From positions 62,001 through 126,000 of the forward strand of contig NZ_JAHBOI010000005.1 of NCBI RefSeq assembly GCF_018531425.1: 64,000 nucleotides of DNA, given 5' to 3'. Below are positions 58,674-64,000 of the stretch, piece after piece. The DNA is from Paenarthrobacter sp. DKR-5 (GTDB lineage: Bacteria; Actinomycetota; Actinomycetes; Actinomycetales; Micrococcaceae). Numbering within the stretch: position 1 is the stretch's first letter; each line of letters starts with the position of its first letter. The position numbers and the translations under genes were made by a program. A model generated the notes under the pieces. The model was not told the DNA's origin and made no database searches. It saw only the letters and a program-made list of their open reading frames with translations.

Positions 58674-60075
58674 CGAAGGGCGTCGACGAAGCGGCGGCTT
58701 CGCGGTACCGTTCCAGCACCTCCGGGGTCGCCTCGGCGGCCACCACGGCGGTCCCGGCGGATTCCCATACCGGCAGTTCGCCGATGAGAACTCCGGCGGC
58801 CTGTCGTGCGGCGCCGTCGGCCACGTATTCCCCGGGATCGGGCACCACCACGGGCAGCCCGAAAACGGCCGCGGCGACGTGCTGCACCGCTTCGGAACGC
58901 GCGGCGCCGCCGACCAGGATCATCCGTTCAGCGCCCACCCCGACGTCGGTGAGAGCCTTCAGTCCGTCCGCCAGCGAGCAGATGACGCCTTCGACGGCGG
59001 CACGCGCGAGGTTCGCGGGGGTGAAGTTGGCCAAGGTCATCCCGTGCAGCGAACCTGTGGCATCCGGCAGGTTGGGGGTGCGCTCGCCCTCGAAGTAGGG
59101 CACGAGCACCAGTCCGCCCGAGCCCGCGGGTGCGGCGAGGGCCAGGCGGGCGAACTCCCCAAGATCCACGGACAGCAGCCGGGCTGTCGCATCGAAGACC
59201 CGGGACGCGTTCAGGGTGCACACCAGCGGCAGGTAGTGGCCGGTCGCGTCGGCGAACCCTGCCACCAGCCCGGACGGGTCACTCGTCGGCCGCTCCGAGA
59301 CCGCAAAGACAGTCCCGGAGGTGCCGATCGAGACGACGACGTCGCCGACGGCGGCGCTCACGCCCAGGCCGGCGCCTGCATTGTCCCCGGCCCCCGCACC
59401 TATCAGGGCGCCGGAGGGCGTCTTCAGCCCGGATTCAAGCGGACCGAGTACCTCGGGGAGTACCGGGACGTGCCCGAGCGTGCGCTCGAGGACCTCCGGG
59501 AGGTACTGGCCGGTCCGCGGTGACCAGTAGCCGGTGCCCGAGGCGTCGGACCGGTCGGTGCGCAGCGCGGCGAGGCCGTCGGCTCCGCTGCCCGGGCCGA
59601 AGCCGGCCAGCCGCCAGCTGAGCCAGTCATGCGGCAGGCAGACAGCTGCCGTGCGCGCTGCGTTCTCCGGCTCGTTCTCCGCCAGCCAGCGCAGCTTGGC
59701 CGCCGTGAGCGAGGCGACCGGCACTGTGCCGGTCGCCTGCGCCCAGAAGTCCGCCCCGGACTCCTCCGTCAGCGCCTGCGCGGCGCCGGCGGAGCGGGTG
59801 TCGTTCCACAGCAGCGCCGGACGCACGACGTTCCCGTCGGCGTCCAGACACACCATGCCGTGCTGCTGGCCGCCGACGGCGACCGCGGCGACGTCGTCGA
59901 TCCCGCCGGCCGCCTCAATGGCGGACTGCAGGGCGCTCCACCAGGCGTCGGGGTGCACCTCCGTCCCCTCCGGGTGGCGCGCGGACCCCTGCCGCACGAG
60001 CGCCCCTGTGGCGGCGTCGCGGATGACGACCTTGCAGGACTGGGTGGAGCTGTCCACCCCGGCGACCAACGGCAT
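58657..60075 (-). CDS. xylB: Xylulokinase
   Basis: XylB phosphorylates D-xylulose to xylulose 5-phosphate. The 472-residue FGGY-family kinase starts [15 protein letters not shown], has the xylulose-site [17 protein letters not shown] and LLWNDTRS, the [13 protein letters not shown] phosphate loop, and the C-terminal [25 protein letters not shown]. The GVD-D and catalytic aspartate region ([12 protein letters not shown]) are intact. It follows xylA with a one-base gap on the same strand. Confidence 0.96.
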   Translation of the reverse strand: MPLVAGVDSSTQSCKVVIRDAATGALVRQGSARHPEGTEVHPDAWWSALQSAIEAAGGIDDVAAVAVGGQQHGMVCLDADGNVVRPALLWNDTRSAGAAQALTEESGADFWAQATGTVPVASLTAAKLRWLAENEPENAARTAAVCLPHDWLSWRLAGFGPGSGADGLAALRTDRSDASGTGYWSPRTGQYLPEVLERTLGHVPVLPEVLGPLESGLKTPSGALIGAGAGDNAGAGLGVSAAVGDVVVSIGTSGTVFAVSERPTSDPSGLVAGFADATGHYLPLVCTLNASRVFDATARLLSVDLGEFARLALAAPAGSGGLVLVPYFEGERTPNLPDATGSLHGMTLANFTPANLARAAVEGVICSLADGLKALTDVGVGAERMILVGGAARSEAVQHVAAAVFGLPVVVPDPGEYVADGAARQAAGVLIGELPVWESAGTAVVAAEATPEVLERYREAAASSTPFARTAS

Positions 60076-60076
60076 G

Positions 60077-61264
60077 TTAGCGGGCGCCCATCAGGTGCTC
60101 GAGGGCCAGCTGGTTCAGGCGGATGAAGGCGAACGAGCGCTCGGCAGCCTTGGTGGCGTCGAAGTCCTCGAATGAAGCCGTGTCGGCCAGAAGGTCCGCG
60201 GTGCTTTCGCCGGCGGCCAGCGTGGACTCGCCGAGCTCGAAGACACCGGAGGTCTTCAGGGCTTCCTGCACTTCGGGGTCGGCCCGGAACGCGACCGCCC
60301 GCTCCTTGAGCAGCAGGTACATCCGCATGTTGGCCTTGGCCGACTCCCACACGCCGTCGTAGCCGTCGGTGCGGGAGGGCTTGTAGTCGAAGTGGCGCGG
60401 GCCGTCATACTTGGGACCGCCATTGGGGAAGCCGTTCTCCAGCAGGTCCACCGTGAAGAAGGCGCTGGTCAGGTCGCCGTGGCCGAAGACCAGGTCCTGG
60501 TCGTACTTGATGCCGCGCTGGCCGTTGAGGTCGATGTGGAAGAGCTTGCCGGCCCACAACGCCTGGGCGATGCCGTGGGTGAAGTTCAGGCCCGCCATCT
60601 GCTCGTGGCCGGTTTCCGGGTTCAGGCCGACGATGTCGCCGTGTTCGAGCTGCGCAATGAAGGCCAGGGCGTGGCCCACCGTGGGCAGCAGGATGTCGCC
60701 GCGCGGCTCGTTCGGCTTGGGCTCGATCGCCAGGCGCAGGTCGTACCCCTTCTCCTTGACATAGCCGGCGACGGTGTCGACGCCTTCCTTCATGCGGTCG
60801 AAGGCGGCGGCGAGATCCTTGGAGCCGTCATACTCGGAGCCTTCGCGGCCGCCCCACATCACGAACGTCTTCGCGCCAAGTTCTGCAGCGAGATCGATGT
60901 TGGTGAGGACCTTGCGCAGCGCGAACCGGCGCACGGCACGGTCGTTGGAGGTGAAGCCGCCGTCCTTGAACACGGGGTGGCTGAAGAGGTTCGTGGTGAT
61001 CATCGGAACCTGCAGGCCGGTCTCCGCCAGGGCGGCCTTGAAGTCCGAGAGGATCCGGTCCCGCTCGGCGGCGGTGGCGTCGAACGGAATCAGATCGTTG
61101 TCGTGGAACGTCATGCCGTAGGCGCCGAACTCGCTGAGCTTGTGGACGGCTTCGATCGGGTCGACGTCGGCACGGGTCGGGACGCCGAACGGGTCGTTGC
61201 CCGTCCAACCGACGGTCCAGAGGCCGAAAGTGAAACGGTCTTCGGGGGTGGGCTGCACTGCCAT
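60077..61264 (-). CDS. xylA: D-xylose isomerase
   Basis: XylA isomerises xylose to xylulose and also glucose to fructose. The 395 residues agree in length and sequence pattern with the class I Arthrobacter enzyme. Active His54 and Asp57 are in TFHDNDL; metal ligands follow in the [26 protein letters not shown] and [15 protein letters not shown] motifs. The ATG at 61264 (GAGGTG upstream) is preferred to the frame's earlier codon at 61279. xylR is divergent, with a candidate operator in between. Confidence 0.97.
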   Translation of the reverse strand: MAVQPTPEDRFTFGLWTVGWTGNDPFGVPTRADVDPIEAVHKLSEFGAYGMTFHDNDLIPFDATAAERDRILSDFKAALAETGLQVPMITTNLFSHPVFKDGGFTSNDRAVRRFALRKVLTNIDLAAELGAKTFVMWGGREGSEYDGSKDLAAAFDRMKEGVDTVAGYVKEKGYDLRLAIEPKPNEPRGDILLPTVGHALAFIAQLEHGDIVGLNPETGHEQMAGLNFTHGIAQALWAGKLFHIDLNGQRGIKYDQDLVFGHGDLTSAFFTVDLLENGFPNGGPKYDGPRHFDYKPSRTDGYDGVWESAKANMRMYLLLKERAVAFRADPEVQEALKTSGVFELGESTLAAGESTADLLADTASFEDFDATKAAERSFAFIRLNQLALEHLMGAR

Positions 61265-61305
61265 GATTGAGCACCTCATTGGGCTGGAAGGGGATGGGAA
61301 AAGAA

Positions 61306-61326
61306 TTAGTTTTCAATCTGAACTAT
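61306..61326. promoter_or_regulatory. Candidate XylR operator between xylA and xylR
   Basis: TTAGTT at 61306-61311 and AACTAT at 61321-61326 form an inverted repeat (TAGTT-N9-AACTA exact) within an AT-rich block of the divergent promoter region. The spacing and AT content resemble sites of ROK-type xylose repressors. It would cover the promoters of both genes. Confidence 0.5.
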
Positions 61327-61383
61327 ATGTTGCATGATGAACTTAGGTCAACGGTTTCGACACCACTTTTCAAAGGAGGGGCG

Positions 61384-62595
61384 ATGTCCCCCACGCGTAC
61401 GGCCGATGGCGCCGCACCCGGACGCGTCGGCGATGTGCGCCGCCGGAACCTCGCGCTGCTGCTGGACCGGATCGACCCGCAGGGACAAGCCACCCGTGCG
61501 CAGCTCGCCGCTGAGACCGGCCTGACAAAGGCGTCGGTCTCCAGCCTCGTGGCGGACCTGCTCGAATCCGGCCTGCTCACCGAGGCGGGCGTCACCCGCG
61601 ACGGCGAACGGGGCCGGCCCGGCGTCGGCCTGGTGCTGAACCCGCTGCGGGGTGCGATCGGCGCCGAGATCAACGTCGACTACCTCGCGGTGGGGGTCCT
61701 GGACCTGGGCGGGACACTCCAGTTCCAGGAGACAGTGGAGCGGCACAACCGGGGGAGCAGTCCCGGGGACGTGCTGGCAGCGCTCGGCGTCCTCGTGCAC
61801 CGGGCGGCCGACGCGGCCCGGCAGGCGGGCATCGTGCTGCTCGGGGGAGGCCTGGCCGTGCCCGGCCTCGTGGATCCGGACCGGAACGTCGTGGTGACCG
61901 CGCCGAACCTGGGCTGGTCCGCCGTCGACCTGTCCGCCGAACTCGCGGCGCTGCTGCCCGCGGCCCCGTTCGGCGTCACGCTCTCCAACGAAGCCAACAG
62001 CGCCGCGCTCGCCGAGCTCTGGTACGGCCACGGTGTCTCCTTCCGCGATTACCTCTATGTCTCCGGTGAAGTGGGGGTCGGCGGCGGGCTGGTGATCGGC
62101 TCGGAGCTGTTCACCGGACCGGCCGGTCACGCGGGGGAGATCGGCCATGTCGTGGTCCACCCGGAGGGTCCCCGCTGCACCTGCGGCGGCCACGGGTGTC
62201 TGGAGAAGTTCGCCGGCCAGCAGGCCATCTTCTCCGCCGCCGGCATCGGCGACGATTCCACCGCTTTGCGGATGAGCCACCTGCTCCGCGCCCTCGACGC
62301 CGGGAAACCGCGCGCCCTGGCCGCCGTCGAGCAGGCCGGCCACTATCTCGGGGTCGCGGTGGCCTCCGCAGCCCGGCTGATGAACATCTCAGCGGTGGTG
62401 CTGGGCGGCCACTTCGCGGCTCTCGAGGAGTGGATCGAACCGGCGCTGCGCCGCAGCCTGGCCAACTTCGCCCCGGGGCTGGTGCCCGACGGGTCGATTG
62501 CCTTCTCCGGGCTGCGGCAGACGGCGGCGCTGACAGGCGCCGCCGGCAGCTGCCTGCGTGGCGTGCTCGCCCGCCCTTACGAGCTGATTTCCTGA
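61384..62595 (+). CDS. xylR: ROK-family xylose repressor
   Basis: A 403-residue ROK-type regulator: winged helix at about 13-75 (RRRNLALLLDRIDPQGQATRAQLAAETGLTKASVSSLV), then the kinase-like sensor with GLAVPGLVDPDRNVV, NEANSAALAELWYG, and the ROK zinc motif GEIGHVVVHPEGPRCTCGGHGCLEKF. AAGGAGG six bases before the ATG sets the start. Divergent from xylAB, it probably represses them in the absence of xylose. Its end overlaps the convergent oxidoreductase gene by 19 bases. Confidence 0.93.
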   Translation: MSPTRTADGAAPGRVGDVRRRNLALLLDRIDPQGQATRAQLAAETGLTKASVSSLVADLLESGLLTEAGVTRDGERGRPGVGLVLNPLRGAIGAEINVDYLAVGVLDLGGTLQFQETVERHNRGSSPGDVLAALGVLVHRAADAARQAGIVLLGGGLAVPGLVDPDRNVVVTAPNLGWSAVDLSAELAALLPAAPFGVTLSNEANSAALAELWYGHGVSFRDYLYVSGEVGVGGGLVIGSELFTGPAGHAGEIGHVVVHPEGPRCTCGGHGCLEKFAGQQAIFSAAGIGDDSTALRMSHLLRALDAGKPRALAAVEQAGHYLGVAVASAARLMNISAVVLGGHFAALEEWIEPALRRSLANFAPGLVPDGSIAFSGLRQTAALTGAAGSCLRGVLARPYELIS

Positions 62596-63704
62596 GGCTG
62601 CCTGTCTTCCTGCGGCTGCACCAGGGATGTGAGTTCGACGACGGCGGGCCGCTCCGCGCTGCTTTCGATCGCCACCGAATTTCCGCTGTGCGCCGACTCG
62701 AGCACCGACTCCATGACCTCCAGCACGTGGTAGGCGAGGGCGCCCCCGGCCCGCGGCTCCTCGCCCCGGGGGGTGCGGGCGAGGTCGGCGATGCCGAAGC
62801 CGCGTCCGGAATCCGTGTAGCCGGCCGAGACGGGCAGGGTCTCCCACTCGTCAGCCCCCAGGGCGAACAGCTCCACGTCCCCGTCGAAGTGGTTCGGGTC
62901 CGGCACCGCGAGCGAGCCGAGCTCGCCGTGGATCTCGATGTTGGGGGACTTGCTCTTGACCGCGTCGAAACTCATCACCAGCGTGGACAGCGCGCCGGAG
63001 GCGTGGGTGAGCACCCCGGTGACATGCGTGTCGATGTTCACCGGCACGCTCTGGCCTTCCCGCGGCCCGGAACCGATGGTGCGCTCCGGGCGGGTGTGGC
63101 TGGCTGCGCCGAGCACTGAAACCACCGGGCCGAGCAGGGTGACCAGGGCGCTGACGTAGTACGGGCCCATGTCCAGCAGCGGTCCGCCACCGGGCTGGTA
63201 GTAGAAGTCCGGGTCCGGATGCCAGCGCTCGTGGCCGGGCGTGACCATGGTCGCGGTGGCGGCGATCGGCTTGCCGATCAGGCCGTCGTCGATCGCCTTG
63301 CGGGCCGTCTGGATGCCGGTTCCCAGCACGGTGTCCGGGGCACAGCCGACGACGACGCCGGCCTTGCGCGCCGCGTCCAGCACCTCGCGGGCCTGGCCGG
63401 TGGTGGCAGCGAGCGGCTTCTCGCCGTACACGCTTTTGCCGGCCGCGATCGCCTTCAGGGCGACCTCGGCGTGGGCCGCCGGGATGGTCAGGTTCAGGAC
63501 CAGGTCGACGTCGCCGGCGCTGAGCAGCTCCTCGACCGGCATGGCGCGGACGCCGTCGTAGCCGTCTGCCACGGCCTGGGCCCGCGCCGGGTCGAGGTCC
63601 GCCACCGCGACGAGGTTCACGTCGTCGAACCGGCGGAAATTCTCCAGGTACTGGCTGATGATCTTCCCGCAGCCAATGATTCCTACGTTTAACGGCTTGC
63701 CCAC
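62577..63704 (-). CDS. Gfo/Idh/MocA-family oxidoreductase
   Basis: A 375-residue NAD(P)-dependent oxidoreductase: VGIIGCGKIISQYL Rossmann motif, the catalytic lysine in GKSVYGEKPLA, and the GGGPLLDMGPYYVSALVTLLG substrate motif. Likely acts on a sugar or inositol-type compound. It starts with GTG and overlaps the upstream ThuA-like gene by 16 bases, the usual pairing of these families in sugar catabolic operons. Its 3' end overlaps xylR by 19 bases in the opposite direction. Confidence 0.9.
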   Translation of the reverse strand: MGKPLNVGIIGCGKIISQYLENFRRFDDVNLVAVADLDPARAQAVADGYDGVRAMPVEELLSAGDVDLVLNLTIPAAHAEVALKAIAAGKSVYGEKPLAATTGQAREVLDAARKAGVVVGCAPDTVLGTGIQTARKAIDDGLIGKPIAATATMVTPGHERWHPDPDFYYQPGGGPLLDMGPYYVSALVTLLGPVVSVLGAASHTRPERTIGSGPREGQSVPVNIDTHVTGVLTHASGALSTLVMSFDAVKSKSPNIEIHGELGSLAVPDPNHFDGDVELFALGADEWETLPVSAGYTDSGRGFGIADLARTPRGEEPRAGGALAYHVLEVMESVLESAHSGNSVAIESSAERPAVVELTSLVQPQEDRQPQEISS

Positions 63705-64000
63705 AGCAGGCCCCTTTCAATGATTGTGCGGACGTTGCTGTCCTGGAGGATTTCCACCCGGTGGCCGGGCGTGGAGACGAAGATCCGGCCCTTGCCCCAC
63801 TGGCGTGTCCAGATGGCCGGGGAGGTCACCTCGCGGTTCCAGGGGTCCCATTCGCGCACCTTCTGGGTGGTGGTGGCGAGGACGTCGATGTAGTCGTCGG
63901 AGAGGACCCAGTACTGCTCGGTGACGAGCTTGAAGTCGCTGATGCCCTGGGTGATCGGGTGCTCCGCGGCGGCCGGGAGCATGTTCACCGTATACGGCAC
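63689..64000 (-). CDS. ThuA-like protein, C-terminal part (runs off the window)
   Basis: The last 103 or so codons of a gene whose start lies beyond base 64000. The tail has ThuA-family features: HPITQGISDF, the WDPWNREVTSPAIWTRQWGKGRIFVSTPGH segment (glutamine-amidotransferase-like fold) and VRTIIERGLLWA. ThuA proteins take part in trehalose or other disaccharide catabolism, commonly with a Gfo/Idh/MocA enzyme, as here. A GTG at 64000 could look like a start but is more likely internal. Confidence 0.82.
   Translation of the reverse strand: MPYTVNMLPAAAEHPITQGISDFKLVTEQYWVLSDDYIDVLATTTQKVREWDPWNREVTSPAIWTRQWGKGRIFVSTPGHRVEILQDSNVRTIIERGLLWASR

Noticed and set aside
1-64000. Insertion sequences, prophage genes or recent horizontal islands
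   Set aside because: No transposase, integrase, phage gene or flanking target repeats were found, and codon use and GC content are even across the window.

Overview
This 64 kb window is a piece of high-GC actinobacterial chromosome, most likely from Arthrobacter or a close relative (Micrococcaceae). The main evidence is a 395-residue xylose isomerase that reads very much like the classical Arthrobacter glucose isomerase, the radA-disA pair beside mutY, DUF4193 and DUF6458 proteins, GTG/TTG starts with purine-rich ribosome sites, and high GC throughout. No insertion sequence, prophage, CRISPR array or rRNA operon was seen, and there is one tRNA (Lys, anticodon TTT).

Layout. 1-2723: PTS-dependent dihydroxyacetone kinase dhaKLM. 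2756-8348: genome maintenance (mutY, disA, radA) with two membrane proteins. 8481-15270: phosphate uptake, with pstSCAB behind a candidate PHO box, then a Pit transporter and its PhoU-like partner. 15552-17444: hypothetical protein, tRNA-Lys, SHOCT protein and isochorismatase-like hydrolase. 17451-20919: a sugar ABC transporter (permeases divergent from the binding protein, no ATPase). 21042-24119: small conserved genes, a phosphatase and NnrD. 24270-26735: an amino-acid ABC transporter, again without ATPase. 26811-30337: desaturase, short-chain dehydrogenase and MHS transporter. 30832-36668: the fructose PTS operon fruR-fruK-fruA-ptsI-ptsH. 36923-39948: small enzymes. 40016-49857: alditol oxidase, LacI-type regulator, the araBDA operon with two further sugar genes, and a secreted LGFP-repeat protein. 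49944-57208: 4-hydroxybenzoate hydroxylase, acyl-CoA ligase, IclR regulator, TPR protein, a tiny exported peptide, and a GGDEF-EAL protein with a STAS-like partner. 57482-64000: nagA and the xylose genes xylB, xylA, xylR with a dehydrogenase and a ThuA-like protein.

How it works together. The window is mostly a carbon-acquisition region: fructose enters by PTS, and the same EI and HPr would feed phosphate to DhaM. Arabinose and xylose both lead to xylulose 5-phosphate. Local regulators sit beside their targets with visible candidate operators: DeoR-type for fru, LacI-type for ara and the alditol oxidase, ROK-type for xyl.

The two most interesting observations are: (1) a 48-codon gene at 55014-55160 encoding a secreted peptide of about 21 mature residues with its own ribosome site and terminator, divergent from a TPR protein whose gene abuts an IclR regulator, an arrangement that looks like an undescribed peptide-signalling cassette; and (2) a family of at least five related palindromes (core CGAACGGCCAGTTGTGGCGG) placed precisely at convergent gene ends.
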